NCBI GenBank assembly: GCA_902800305.1
Contig: CADCDP010000010.1
Span: forward strand, 1 to 64,000
DNA from: an uncultured Bacteroidales bacterium
GTDB taxonomy: Bacteria; Bacteroidota; Bacteroidia; Bacteroidales; Bacteroidaceae
Direction of reading: 5' to 3'
Length of the DNA stretch: 64,000 nt
The notes below the pieces were generated by a model, which did no database searches, had not been told where the DNA came from, and saw nothing but the letters and a program-made list of their open reading frames with translations. The number at the start of each line of letters is the position of its first letter. Position 1 is the first letter of the stretch. A program made the translations under genes and the position numbers. Of this stretch, positions 54,941 through 64,000 are shown piece after piece.

Positions 54941-56985
54941 TAGTTGAGGAGATAAGTTTTGGTTTTACCTTGGTAAGTACACTTCACAGTGGCACGGCCA
55001 TCAACAATCTTGCCCACTTCAAACTTCACCGCAGAAGCATCGGCTGTTGCCTTGATAACAGAATTGTCCTTGAGAGGTGCGTATGCCTGATAAGTAGAGG
55101 CTTCCATATAGCCATTGTCGTTCGTCGAGAACATCGGATTAGCTGGAAGGTTGATATTCTTGCCATCGACGGTGATGGTCACCTGCGGCACTTTCGGTTC
55201 CACAGGCAGACTGGTAGCTTTTGAGAAGAAGCCGATGCCGTGGAGGTCGAAGAGACCCTGTGGACGCTGGGACTGCCGAGGACTCTGTCCCCAAGGACCA
55301 CGCTGAGGCTGCTCGGGCTGCTTCACCTCGTCGCCTTCAGCCACGAGATAGATAGCATGTTTGCCTGTAAGACCTTCAACAGCAGGAACGCTGGCACCGT
55401 ATGTGGCGGCAGCTCTTTGATCTGTGGCTGGAACATTGATGGTGGCAATTTCTGTGCCCTTCCAAGGATCGTCCAGCTTCACATGAATCTTGAAGGCACC
55501 ATGTCCACCATGCGTCAAGTTTACATAGATATTGGCATCGTCGCCTTTCTTCGTTCCCTCAAAGGCTTTCACGCCCTTCGTGTCCTTAGCCAAACCTCCG
55601 AAACCGAAATACTTGAAACCGATGATACCACCATTCTGAATGCCAGCGAGGTCCATCGAGTTGTTCCACACATCGTGGTTGTCCTGCATCCAGTTGTTGG
55701 CATTAGGCCCATACATAAAGCAAGCGATACCAGCCGAATAGTAGGCATAAGGAGGAAGACCAAAGATTTGGAAACCCTCAGAAGTCACCTCGGCACCCGT
55801 ATAGGCATCACCGTTGCTGGCAATAGCAGTCCATTCGTTACCTTTCGTGTAGGGGTCGTAACCCGTTATCTTCACGACACCACCTTGAGCCACAGGCTTC
55901 TTGTCCCATGTAATCTTCACGGGAGCCACCATTGCCTGACGGGCATTGCCAAAGCCACGCGGTGGACGATGATAGAACACATACCACTGGCCGTTAATCT
56001 CTTGCAAAGAACCGTGGGTGTTGTGACCAGCATTGGTGGTGATGAGCTTAGAGCCATCTTCGTTCAGCACCACACCGCGTGAGTCAACCAACACACCTCC
56101 TGAACGCCAAGGACCCAGAGGAGAGTCGCCGAAAGCATAGCGCAAGGCAGAGTTTGTAGCACCCACACCATATTCCTGACCGCTGTAGCCAGAAAATACC
56201 ATCACGTACTTGTTACCCACTTGACGGATGGACGAAGCTTCGAAGAAGTTGAAGTCGAGCGGGTTCTGGCCCTTGTAGAGTGCCTTATACTCGCTACCCT
56301 CCTTGTCGAGCAGTCTGCCATCGCGACTGCTGGCAGGGATGAAGGGGTCGATGAGTTCTGTGCTAGGACGCTTCGAGTACATCGTGTTCTGGTCAAGCTC
56401 GCAAGCCGTAGAGTGCTGGAAGCCATAGAACACGTATGCACGATAGCCTTTGTCGAAGTCGGGGTCTTTCTTATCAGTGATGTTCTCGATAAACACAGAG
56501 GGGTCAAAATCGATGAGCGAACCATCCACACAACGAGCACCGTCAGGTGTCAGGTTGACAGGGGTGAAGGGACCATCGGGACGGTCACCCTTACACACCA
56601 TAGCGATACGTCCCCATCCACGTGAGTGGGGATAGAGCCAGTAGGTCTTCTTGCCTGTTGCCTTGTCCTTCACCTCCACGAGGTCAGGGGCATACATCGT
56701 GTCCCACTTGCCATTTACATACCAAGAGAAGATGGGGCCTTCATCGCGCCACTGGCTGAGGTCCTCCACTGGAGCCGACCACATGCGGATGTCGTTGCCA
56801 CAATAAGCCGTGTAAGTCACATCATGTGAACCGATGATGTAAGCACGCAACTTGCCTGGATTGTCTGGGTCTTCAAAAACACGGGGTTCGCCATCTGGCA
56901 AATGCTCCCACAAAGGGAGATAAGGATTCTGTGCACTCGCTGTGAGGGCACAGAAAGAGAGAAGAGAAAATAGTAGTTTCTTCAT
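54940..56985 (-). CDS. GH43-like glycosidase with C-terminal sandwich modules
   Basis: The product has 681 residues with a signal peptide (1-19). DGEPRVFEDP, YAPDLVEVKD, DFDPSVFIEN and FFEASSIRQVGNKYVMVFSG give the GH43 propeller with its Asp/Glu set (about 20-385). A CBM6-like sandwich (about 410-555) and a further module (about 590-681) follow. A short QPQRGPWGQSPRQSQRPQ linker, rich in Gln, Pro and Arg, lies between them. This group includes arabinofuranosidases and xylosidases acting on decorated xylan. First gene of the GH43-GH43-GH10/CE1 run, with a -7 box upstream. Confidence 0.83.
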
Positions 56986-57019
56986 TGAGGTTGATTGTTT
57001 TTATAGGTTATCTCGGATG

Positions 57020-57027
57020 CAAAGTTA
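57020..57027 (-). promoter_or_regulatory. -7 box (TAACTTTG) of the GH43-GH43-GH10/CE1 operon
   Basis: Matches TAnnTTTG on the minus strand 35 bases before the ATG at 56985. No clear -33 box, which would fit an activator-dependent promoter. Confidence 0.5.
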
Positions 57028-57173
57028 CGGATTCTGCCTCACTTTGGCTTTCTGTCATGTTTCTTTTGTTGTCAGTTTTGATAAGTAAGCAGCAAAAATG
57101 CTTAGAAAGAAAAGGGTACGACAAATGGTAACACCAAGGAAGCCTTCTCGACGCACCCTCGTCACCCCAAAGC

Positions 57174-57236
57174 CGCACCCGTCGGGTACGGCTGGTCGCA
57201 CCCGTCGGGTGCGATGCATCGGACCCGACGGGTGCG
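57174..57236. repeat. Dispersed palindrome family A, copy 3
   Basis: CGCACCCGTCGGGT (57197-57210) pairs with its perfect complement at 57223-57236, preceded by another half, cgcacccgtcgggtacgg, at 57175-57192, identical to the left arm of copy 1. It ends 10 bases from the GH115 stop codon. Confidence 0.85.
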
Positions 57237-57245
57237 ATTTAGAGG

Positions 57246-59657
57246 TTACTCGCAGGTGATGCGCTGCACGATTTGCCCAGGGTCACCGACGATGAGGGAA
57301 AGGGTGTGACGTTTCTTCGTGCGGTCGATGGGGAAGGTAATGACGAAGTCTTTCCGATTCTCCAACACTTGGAGTTTCCAAGGGTATGACCATTCCTCGA
57401 ATCGGTTCTCCAGCACAACGGGTGTGCCGCCATCGAGACTCAGACCAAAACGGTTGCTGCGGTCGAGGCTGACGGGCCAAAATGGAACGCTGGACACACA
57501 AATGCGGATGCTGTCAGCACCATCATTGGCAAATGTGAAATTCAAATCTACGTGGTCGGAAGTCAAGCTGGCTGGATTCTGCACCTTGTCCAAAGGGTCG
57601 CCTAATTGCAACGCCATCCAATCCGTGCCCAATCCCTCTATCAGTCGGAAGGGGGCTTTCACCTTTGCAGCAGTAAGGTCGATTTGCTGGGCAAACAAGG
57701 GTCTCTTCTGACTTTCTGGTAGTTGGTGGGCATTGGTCGGAACTGTTGTCAACGCTGGCATCAAGTGGTATTTGGCTGTGTAGCCCGGTGGTATCTGGGA
57801 AAGCATCTGGTTCCACTTGCCGTCAAGCTGTGTGTTGTAGCGATGGAGGAGCGTCTGGATGCTGTCGTTAGCGACTTGTGCCTCGCGAGCCGGCTCTCCA
57901 CTGCCTGTTTCGTGATTCTTCTGTGCCATCAAAAACTTGCGGTTCATTTGGTAAGCAGACTTGACCGAATAGCCCAGCATTTCGAAGAATGCAGGTCGCA
58001 AAGCTAAAGGCAACTCCTGTTCAATGGCATGAGCGCGGTCTGAAATCATCTGATAGTCAGCTAAACGCTTCTGTGCCGAACCCGTCTGAAATGAGAAGTC
58101 GGTGTCGTGCAGCAGATTGTTCTCGTTGCTGTCCCACTCAAGTTCGTAACCCATAAATTCGGGTTTTCTGTCCCATGCCAAACGATAGTAGGTGTCAAGT
58201 AGCCATTGAAAATCTTTTTGATACTTCTTTCCGTACACCGAAGCGAGCCACTGTGCCTGATAGCGATTGGCGTTTTCGTAAGTGAATGCAGACAAGTCCC
58301 ACGCCATATCAAAAAATTGCTGCATCTCCACCTCCATCGGTTTGATGTCGCCCACATTGAGGAGCCAATAGCGATCTGCACCCGCATCGTATGCCTTTTT
58401 CAGTTCTTCATACATCAAAGCTGGTGCCGTGGTGGCAATCCAAAGGTTATCGTGAGGCGTACCGAGATAACTCAGGTGGTAATACACGCCTGAACCGCCT
58501 TTGCGCTGACGTTCAGCAGCATTGGAGACACGCTTCATGTAGCCATAGTTGTCGTCGGGCCACACCAGCGTGATGTCTTCGGGCACACGAAGCCCTGCAT
58601 CATAGATGTCCAGTGTCTCCTTGTAGGGCACAAAAATCTGGGGAATACCGTCGGCTTTCTTTCCCTTATGGGTCTCCAATATCTGACGCTGATCGGCAAA
58701 CACCTGTTCCAGCGTTCGGGCACGCACCTTCGGGTCGGTTGACCCCTTCATGGCTTCATCGTGCAATCCTCTCATGCCCATCGTATAAATATTGTCGTAT
58801 TGAGCCGTCTCGCGCAGACGGTTGTCGAACTTCCGCCAGATGGTCTCTTTGTTGGTCAGGTAGTTCCATTCGCCGTCATGCTCCTTGTTCCACTCTGATT
58901 CCGCCGCATTGTTGAACAACAACGGCTCACAATGGCTCGTCGTTATCATAATCCCCCATTCTGCCGCTACCTTTTGACTCTCCGGATGGCTATAAAACGC
59001 CCCCGTACAGGAGTGCATGGCCGGAGCCAACATATTAGCTTTCAAACGAAGAAGCAGCTCGCACACTTTGTCGTAGGTTTTGGGGCCGATGTCATTCAAG
59101 TCTTTCTCAAAATTCGTCGAAGCCCATGTCTTCAAACCCCAATCCTCGTCGTTGATAAAGATGCCACGATATTTCACCGAGGGCGACTTCGACGTGTAGT
59201 TCTCCCGATAGTCCAGTTTCGCCTTTTTCTGCACAGGCACATCTGCCCACCAATACCAAGGACTCACCCCGATGCGCTCACTCACGTGCAGTACTCCGTA
59301 AGCTAACCCACGTGCGTCGCTACCCACAATGACGAGGCGGTTTCCTTTCATCTGAATCTTGTAGCGTTCCCATGCACCAGACAATTCATCGACCTCCACA
59401 TCGGGGCAAATCACCTTTGCCTTCTCCACTGTGGCCAATATCACCATAGCACCTTCTGACACATTATTTATAATAAGAGGACGTACACCCGTCACTCGCT
59501 CGATGTCCTCACTCAACACAAAAGCCATCTTCCTCACCAACGGAGCATCATCAGCCGCCACCATCACGCGGCAATGCTTCAAGTCAACAGCCTCAACCCA
59601 TGAGGCACAGCCCCAGAACAGAAACAGAGAAAAAAACAAAAAACGTCTCATACGCAC
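57246..59657 (-). CDS. GH115 xylan alpha-1,2-(4-O-methyl)glucuronidase
   Basis: The product has 803 residues, with a signal peptide (about 1-23). Conserved blocks of GH115 are visible: GVSPWYWWADVPVQKK, VKYRGIFINDEDWGLKTWAS, LKANMLAPAMHSCTGAF, TSHCEPLLFNN, ITLVWPDDNYGYMKR, YHLSYLGTPHDNLWI and RYWLLNVGDIKPMEVEMQQF. The enzyme removes (methyl)glucuronic acid from xylan, also on internal residues. It shares no overlap with neighbours and follows a -7 box at 59674. It is shorter than some members, which carry an extra C-terminal domain; here a C-terminal sandwich of about 130 residues is present. Start could be Met1 or Met3. Confidence 0.93.
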   Translation of the reverse strand: MRMRRFLFFSLFLFWGCASWVEAVDLKHCRVMVAADDAPLVRKMAFVLSEDIERVTGVRPLIINNVSEGAMVILATVEKAKVICPDVEVDELSGAWERYKIQMKGNRLVIVGSDARGLAYGVLHVSERIGVSPWYWWADVPVQKKAKLDYRENYTSKSPSVKYRGIFINDEDWGLKTWASTNFEKDLNDIGPKTYDKVCELLLRLKANMLAPAMHSCTGAFYSHPESQKVAAEWGIMITTSHCEPLLFNNAAESEWNKEHDGEWNYLTNKETIWRKFDNRLRETAQYDNIYTMGMRGLHDEAMKGSTDPKVRARTLEQVFADQRQILETHKGKKADGIPQIFVPYKETLDIYDAGLRVPEDITLVWPDDNYGYMKRVSNAAERQRKGGSGVYYHLSYLGTPHDNLWIATTAPALMYEELKKAYDAGADRYWLLNVGDIKPMEVEMQQFFDMAWDLSAFTYENANRYQAQWLASVYGKKYQKDFQWLLDTYYRLAWDRKPEFMGYELEWDSNENNLLHDTDFSFQTGSAQKRLADYQMISDRAHAIEQELPLALRPAFFEMLGYSVKSAYQMNRKFLMAQKNHETGSGEPAREAQVANDSIQTLLHRYNTQLDGKWNQMLSQIPPGYTAKYHLMPALTTVPTNAHQLPESQKRPLFAQQIDLTAAKVKAPFRLIEGLGTDWMALQLGDPLDKVQNPASLTSDHVDLNFTFANDGADSIRICVSSVPFWPVSLDRSNRFGLSLDGGTPVVLENRFEEWSYPWKLQVLENRKDFVITFPIDRTKKRHTLSLIVGDPGQIVQRITCE

Positions 59658-59673
59658 AACTATTTAATTTGTC

Positions 59674-59681
59674 GCAAAGTT
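59674..59681 (-). promoter_or_regulatory. -7 box (TAACTTTG) of the GH115 gene
   Basis: Matches TAnnTTTG on the minus strand 17 bases before the ATG at 59657; such short leaders occur with these promoters. Confidence 0.5.
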
Positions 59682-59848
59682 ACCCCATTCAAGCCACTTC
59701 TTCTTCCATGCACGTTCCCAATCCTTTCTTCAACGTTACAAACCGTAAAGTACCATCCTTCATCCACACTCTGACAGTAAAAAAAGCACAATAAATGCAG
59801 TCTAAAAGTCAAAAAAAACAATTTTTTCAACATTTTTTAGCTATCATC

Positions 59849-59880
59849 ATTGTTTTTTTAAGAAAAAGGATGTAAATTTG
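59849..59880 (+). promoter_or_regulatory. Promoter of the Cache sensor pair
   Basis: ATTG (59849-59852) and TAAATTTG (59873-59880) at a 20-base spacing resemble the Bacteroidetes promoter. The ATG of the first sensor is at 59904. Confidence 0.6.
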
Positions 59881-59903
59881 TGCGCTTCTATTACTAACGT
59901 TCT

Positions 59904-61415
59904 ATGTCAAAAATCAAGAAAAACATCCGAACGACCCTCGTAGCCAGATTAGGTGCAGGAGTATTAGCTGTAGTCACCTTTCTTTTTGTGGCCGCCTTGT
60001 TTGTCATGTTTCGTTTTTCCCATCAGACCATTGAAGAAGAAGCCATTGAAAAAGCGATGCACACCTTGGAGGGAACCTCTCAACATATTGACAACATACT
60101 GCATGAAGTGGAAGTAGCCAATCGGCAGATGCTGTGGAATGTGGAGCACCACCTCGACAATCCCGATGTCATGGCAGCCTATAGTCGGCAAATCATCAAG
60201 AGCAACCCCCACCTGTTGGGATGCGCCATTTCTTTCGAGCCCCATTATTACCCTGAAAAAGGGGACTTTTTCAGTGCTTATAGCTATATTGACAAAAACG
60301 CCAACAACCTCGTCACCACTTTTGACCCCACAATTCTACAACCAGGCGAGTACGCGAACGTTCCGTATGTAGGCCACAATTGGTTTTTCATTCCGAAATC
60401 GGTCAACGGGACGTGTTGGGTAAGACCCCACGTGCCCAGCGACACTCTTCTCTCGAACACAGTCACCTGCTCCACTCCAATCCACGATAAAGAGGGGAAC
60501 TTCGTAGGTGTCCTGGCCTCAGACCTTGAGATAAGTAAATTCTCCCAACCAGTCTTGGCCACCAAGCCCTTCCCCAACTCCTATTGCGCCATGCTCGGCG
60601 TACAAGGCACCTACATCATCCATCCCGACAGCGAGAAAGTCTATCACAGACTCATCAGCGAAGTGATTAAGGATGAACCCGAAGAAGTGGACAGCCTCGT
60701 GGCATCCATGTTAGCCGGCGAATCGGGCTACAAAGCAGTCCATCTGTTTGGCCAAGATTCTTATGTCTTCTACCGTCCTTGCAACGACAAACACTGGAGC
60801 ATCTGCATCGTCTGCCCCGAAAGCGACATTTTCGGAGCAAACGACCGCCTGATTTCCTACATGATTATCCTCACCATCTGTGGACTCGTGCTGCTATCCC
60901 TCTTCTGCGTGTTCTTCATCAGATGGCAAATGAAACCCTTAAAACAACTAAAAGAATGGGCCAAACAAATTGCCGACGGCAACTTCAACACGACTATTCC
61001 CCTGACACAACGCTCCGACGAGATTGGCGACCTACAAAATAGCCTCGGCACTATGCAGCAATCGCTGGCCGCCCACATCGAGAAGATGAACCAAGTATCA
61101 GCCACCCTGAAAGAACGCAACGAGGCATTGCAACGAGCACACGAGCAGGTGGTAGAGGCAGACCGCTCGAAGTCAGTCTTCCTGCATAACATGACCGAGC
61201 AAATGCAATACCCCACACAAGCCATCTACACGATAGTAAACACCATCAGGGAGAAACAAATGACACTCGGACAAGAAAAAATCGAGACACTTTCAAAACT
61301 GATGATAACCCACACCAAAGCCATCACAAGGCTGCTGGACCGCATACTCGCCATGTCCCAGCAAAAGGGACCCACTTTAGCGGACATCCTCAAAGAAGAA
61401 ACAGACACCTACTAA
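59904..61415 (+). CDS. Degenerate Cache-HAMP histidine-kinase-like sensor (no His, no ATPase domain)
   Basis: The product has 503 residues. Membrane helix 1 lies at about 15-40, a double-Cache sensor in the periplasm (about 45-310; FFSAYSYIDKNANNL, VGVLASDLEISKF), helix 2 at about 312-338, then HAMP (about 338-392) and a coiled dimerisation region. In the last, the usual NMSHEIRTP motif reads NMTEQMQYP, so the phospho-accepting His is Glu432. The ORF ends about 70 residues later, with no ATPase domain. Sequence and length of the upstream domains match the kinase encoded next. It may bind a ligand and modulate its neighbour as a heterodimer; this is inference. Confidence 0.85.
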   Translation: MSKIKKNIRTTLVARLGAGVLAVVTFLFVAALFVMFRFSHQTIEEEAIEKAMHTLEGTSQHIDNILHEVEVANRQMLWNVEHHLDNPDVMAAYSRQIIKSNPHLLGCAISFEPHYYPEKGDFFSAYSYIDKNANNLVTTFDPTILQPGEYANVPYVGHNWFFIPKSVNGTCWVRPHVPSDTLLSNTVTCSTPIHDKEGNFVGVLASDLEISKFSQPVLATKPFPNSYCAMLGVQGTYIIHPDSEKVYHRLISEVIKDEPEEVDSLVASMLAGESGYKAVHLFGQDSYVFYRPCNDKHWSICIVCPESDIFGANDRLISYMIILTICGLVLLSLFCVFFIRWQMKPLKQLKEWAKQIADGNFNTTIPLTQRSDEIGDLQNSLGTMQQSLAAHIEKMNQVSATLKERNEALQRAHEQVVEADRSKSVFLHNMTEQMQYPTQAIYTIVNTIREKQMTLGQEKIETLSKLMITHTKAITRLLDRILAMSQQKGPTLADILKEETDTY

Positions 61416-61428
61416 GACCGTATCACCA

Positions 61429-61474
61429 CGTCAGCCTCTTTAAACTTTCAACTGTAAACATTAAACTTTACAAA
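61429..61474. repeat. Dispersed repeat family B, copy 2
   Basis: About 42 of 47 bases match 37345-37391 (both begin cgtcagcc and end aaactttacaaa). It fills the 63-base gap between the two sensor genes. Confidence 0.8.
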
Positions 61475-61478
61475 AAGC

Positions 61479-63437
61479 ATGAAGAACCCCATCCAACGCA
61501 TCAAGCATTCAATCTCGCTGAAACTCGGCCTCGGCATCGTTATGTTCGTCGCCGTTGTCTTCATCACGGCCTTGGGGTTCCTGTTCAAACACTCACGAAC
61601 AATGGTGAGGCAAGAAGCCATGGAGCGTGCCATACGCACACTCAACGGCACCTCCCTTCGCGTGACAGGCTATCTGTCCGAAATCAAGACTGCCACCGAC
61701 AACATAGAATGGTTGGTGAAAGAAAACCTTCAGCCCGACTCCCTTCTCAACTACTCACGTCGGGTTGTAGAACTGACCCCCAATGTGAAAGGCTGTTCCA
61801 TCACGATGGAACCTTACTTTTTCCCACAATTAGGCTCGTATTTCTCAGCCTACTCCGTCCAAGAAGGCGACACCATTTTCACGGTACGAGAAGGTGATTA
61901 CAATTACTATGAAAAAGTGTGGTACAAGACCCCACGCACACTTGGCAAAAATTGCTGGGTAGATCCCTACGACGATTACAACGAAGGTACACTTTCTTCG
62001 TCCGAAGTCATCGCCTCCTACTGCAAGCCCATCTACTTGACTTCCAAAGACCCGAAGAAGAAAGGAGCAGCCGACGAGAAGAAATTCATAGGAGTCATCG
62101 CCACCGACCTCTCGCTCAAGTGGTTGTCGAACACTATCTCCAACGAGAAGCCCTATCCACACTCCTACTGCATCATGGTGGGCAAAGACGGACGCTACCT
62201 CGTCCATCCCGACACTGCCAAGCTGAAAGGCCAGACCATCTTTAGCGACATTGACCCCAATCTCCACCCAGACCTCATCGCTCTCGGACATCAGATGCTC
62301 GACAACAAGACGGGATACATGGCTGTCAACATCGACGATGAACCCTGCCTCGTCTTCTTCCAACCACTCACACACACACAGTGGAGTATTGCCCTTGTCT
62401 GCACCGAAGACGACATCCTCGCTGGTTATAACCGACTCGTTTACATCGTCGTGCCGCTCATTATCATCGGACTGCTGCTCATTCTCTTCTTCTGCGTCAA
62501 GACCATCTCCCACTTCATTCATCCGCTCAACCAGCTCGCCCAAGAGTCCCGTCACATCGCAGAAGGCCATTACGACCATCCTATCCCCCTTAGCAGCCGC
62601 AGTGACGTGATTGGTGTGCTCCAAAACAGCTTCCGCTCTATGCAGGAATCCATCAACCAGCATATCAACAACATCCAGCAAGCCAATCAGGAGACCGAAG
62701 CCCGCAACAAAGAACTCGTCATAGCCAACCAGCTCGCCCAAGAGGCCGACCACCGTAAGACCATCTTCTTCCAAGATGTGTCTCACCAAATCCGAACGCC
62801 ACTCAACCTCATCGTTGGATTCGCACAAGTCCTCTGCGATGCCTACTCCGCCATCTCCAAAGAAGAGATGGAAGAGTTTACCGACACTATGCAGCAAAAC
62901 TCCATCACCGTCACACGAATGGTCAGCATGCTCTTCGATGCTTCCCAAATTGGAAGCACCCCCATGTTCACGCTCAACGACATCGTGTCCGTCAACGAGA
63001 CCGCTCGTCAGGCCATTGCCATCTTCCACAAAAGGTCTCCACACGACACCCCTCTCAACTTCACCACCAACGTGCCAGACACCCTACAAATCCACACCAA
63101 TCACCTTTACTTGGTGCGCACAGTCCGCGAACTGCTAGTTAATGCAAAGAAGTTCGCCTACATGAACCCGGTCAACTTCACCATCGAAGCCGTCCCCCCA
63201 CCACCAGAAAAGATAACACATATCCGCTTCATCGTCGAAGACCATGGTCCTGGCATCTCGCAAGCCGACCAAGAGCGCATTTTCACCCCATTCATCAAGC
63301 TCGACTACTATGCAGAAGGTCTTGGACTCGGACTCGGACTCTGCCAACGCTCTGCCTACTTGCTTGGTGGCACACTCACCCTCGACACCACCTACAAAGA
63401 AGGAGCACGCTTCATTCTGGAAATTCCTGTAACGTAA
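61479..63437 (+). CDS. Cache-HAMP sensor histidine kinase
   Basis: The product has 652 residues. Membrane helix 1 is at about 15-37, the double-Cache domain at about 40-320 (YFSAYSVQEGDTIFTV, FIGVIATDLSLKWL), helix 2 at about 327-350, HAMP at about 350-405, a DHp helix with VSHQIRTPLN (His436) and an ATPase domain with ELLVNAKKFAY, EDHGPGIS and GLGLGLCQ. All catalytic motifs are present. It would sense a small extracellular ligand and phosphorylate a response regulator, none of which is encoded in the window. Upstream lies a paralogue without kinase activity motifs. The spacing suggests co-transcription of the two genes. Confidence 0.92.
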   Translation: MKNPIQRIKHSISLKLGLGIVMFVAVVFITALGFLFKHSRTMVRQEAMERAIRTLNGTSLRVTGYLSEIKTATDNIEWLVKENLQPDSLLNYSRRVVELTPNVKGCSITMEPYFFPQLGSYFSAYSVQEGDTIFTVREGDYNYYEKVWYKTPRTLGKNCWVDPYDDYNEGTLSSSEVIASYCKPIYLTSKDPKKKGAADEKKFIGVIATDLSLKWLSNTISNEKPYPHSYCIMVGKDGRYLVHPDTAKLKGQTIFSDIDPNLHPDLIALGHQMLDNKTGYMAVNIDDEPCLVFFQPLTHTQWSIALVCTEDDILAGYNRLVYIVVPLIIIGLLLILFFCVKTISHFIHPLNQLAQESRHIAEGHYDHPIPLSSRSDVIGVLQNSFRSMQESINQHINNIQQANQETEARNKELVIANQLAQEADHRKTIFFQDVSHQIRTPLNLIVGFAQVLCDAYSAISKEEMEEFTDTMQQNSITVTRMVSMLFDASQIGSTPMFTLNDIVSVNETARQAIAIFHKRSPHDTPLNFTTNVPDTLQIHTNHLYLVRTVRELLVNAKKFAYMNPVNFTIEAVPPPPEKITHIRFIVEDHGPGISQADQERIFTPFIKLDYYAEGLGLGLGLCQRSAYLLGGTLTLDTTYKEGARFILEIPVT

Positions 63438-63450
63438 TTTTCACTTATCT

Positions 63451-64000
63451 CTATCTCACCAACACTTTCTCTCCGTTCCTGATATAAATGCCGTGTGTGA
63501 GGTGCTCCACACGCTGACCGCTAAGGTTATAGTACACATCTTTCTTCGAAGAAACGGAAACTGGTGCAATGATGTCTGTAGATACATATTCCTGCACCGT
63601 GAGCAGCAACTGACCTATCACACAATCAGCCCATTCGGTGTCGGCGGTGTAAAAAGCCAGCACATAGTCGCCCGTCTCTTTCACCTCAAATTCAAGCATC
63701 TGCTGTGTGCTTCCGCTGAACTTATTGGAGGCTACATTGCCGATATTGACGGTGGGGGTGTAAGTCTGTGTAGCTATGGCCTCACCGTCCGAACGCGCCT
63801 CCACACACACCTCGACAGGCGAGAACTGAGGCTGGTTCCAGTTGCAAATCTTATACTTCAACACATACCGTCCAGGCGCGAGCGACAACGTGGCATTCGT
63901 CTTTTCTAATCCATACTTTGCATAACCCGCCCGAGGCTTCCCCTCCATGTTGCGGAAATAAAGACCGTAATTGAAATCGCGACGTGTGCCTGTGAACTGC
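63451..64000 (-). CDS. C-terminal part of a secreted protein with T9SS-type tail (5' partial)
   Basis: The frame continues past 64000; upstream of Met63948 it reads FTGTRRDFNYGLYFRN, so that ATG is internal. The visible part is a beta-sandwich (LAPGRYVLKYKICNWNQPQF, YVLAFYTADTEW) followed by VYYNLSGQRVEHLTHGIYIR and NGEKVLVR, a type IX sorting tail like those of the proteins at 1092 and 15133. It probably belongs to a larger surface protein or glycosidase; the start and any catalytic domain lie outside the window. It converges with the sensor kinase, 13 bases between stop codons. Confidence 0.78.
   Translation of the reverse strand, partial: QFTGTRRDFNYGLYFRNMEGKPRAGYAKYGLEKTNATLSLAPGRYVLKYKICNWNQPQFSPVEVCVEARSDGEAIATQTYTPTVNIGNVASNKFSGSTQQMLEFEVKETGDYVLAFYTADTEWADCVIGQLLLTVQEYVSTDIIAPVSVSSKKDVYYNLSGQRVEHLTHGIYIRNGEKVLVR

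Noticed and set aside
61845..63044. 399-codon minus-strand frame opposite the histidine kinase
   Set aside because: It is a shadow of the kinase gene, with no recognisable domain; all kinase motifs lie on the plus strand.

Overview
This window looks like a chromosomal segment of a Prevotella-type Bacteroidales (Prevotella, Segatella or Xylanibacter group). The evidence is the combination of hybrid two-component regulators that fuse sensor kinase and AraC domains, a UpxY/NusG-like antiterminator heading a surface-polysaccharide operon, TTTG / TAnnTTTG promoter boxes, short C-terminal tails of the type IX secretion kind, and polysaccharide-utilisation enzymes. Species cannot be fixed from sequence inspection alone.

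Layout. (1) 1-6852, plus strand: the 3' end of a hybrid regulator, a secreted carbohydrate-binding protein gene split by a frameshift (358-1074 and 1092-3758), and a GH43-GH29 two-enzyme fusion. (2) 7054-13084, minus strand: a tripartite RND efflux operon (TolC-like, membrane fusion, RND pump) with a small PII-like protein one base after the pump gene. (3) 13085-14182: intergenic, with a 21-bp tandem array, a candidate small RNA, and tRNA-Val(CAC) with its terminator. (4) 14183-17637, plus strand: an AraC regulator and a large secreted binding protein, ending at a bidirectional terminator. (5) 36096-17725, minus strand: a surface-polysaccharide operon. Its order is UpxY antiterminator, AAA-ATPase/PD-(D/E)XK gene, DUF1016 nuclease, Wzx flippase, acetyltransferase, TagD-like cytidylyltransferase, CDP-glycerol phosphotransferase, TupA-like ATP-grasp, EpsG-like polymerase, beta-helix protein, Stealth phosphotransferase, acyltransferase-3, GT4, hexapeptide acetyltransferase, a second ATPase/nuclease, a nucleotidyltransferase-fold protein and a second GT4. 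(6) 36547-37302, plus strand: a HAD phosphatase. (7) 59657-37658, minus strand: a xylan-degradation cluster with hybrid regulator, secreted binding protein, GH27, LruC-type lipoprotein, GH10-CE1 xylanase/esterase, two GH43 enzymes and GH115 alpha-glucuronidase. (8) 59904-63437, plus strand: two tandem Cache-HAMP sensors, the first a degenerate kinase. (9) From 63451: the C-terminal part of another secreted protein.

How the parts fit. The enzymes in region 7 would cut glucuronoarabinoxylan: GH10 cuts the backbone, CE1 removes feruloyl esters, GH43 removes arabinose or xylose, GH115 removes (methyl)glucuronate and GH27 removes galactose or arabinopyranose. The hybrid regulator would sense xylan fragments. 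No SusC/SusD pair lies in the window. The polysaccharide operon suggests a phosphoglycerol-containing polymer, since TagD-like, CDP-glycerol transferase and Stealth genes occur together.

The most unusual signals are these. Three genes carrying PD-(D/E)XK nuclease motifs sit inside the polysaccharide operon, two of them fused in frame at their stop codon to remnants of operon genes, and one flanked by a 24-bp perfect direct repeat. A 53-bp insertion containing a 52-bp copy of the gene's own 3' sequence splits a binding-protein gene. Several families of dispersed palindromic intergenic repeats occur. A Cache sensor kinase has lost its phospho-accepting histidine and its ATPase domain but keeps an intact paralogue next door.
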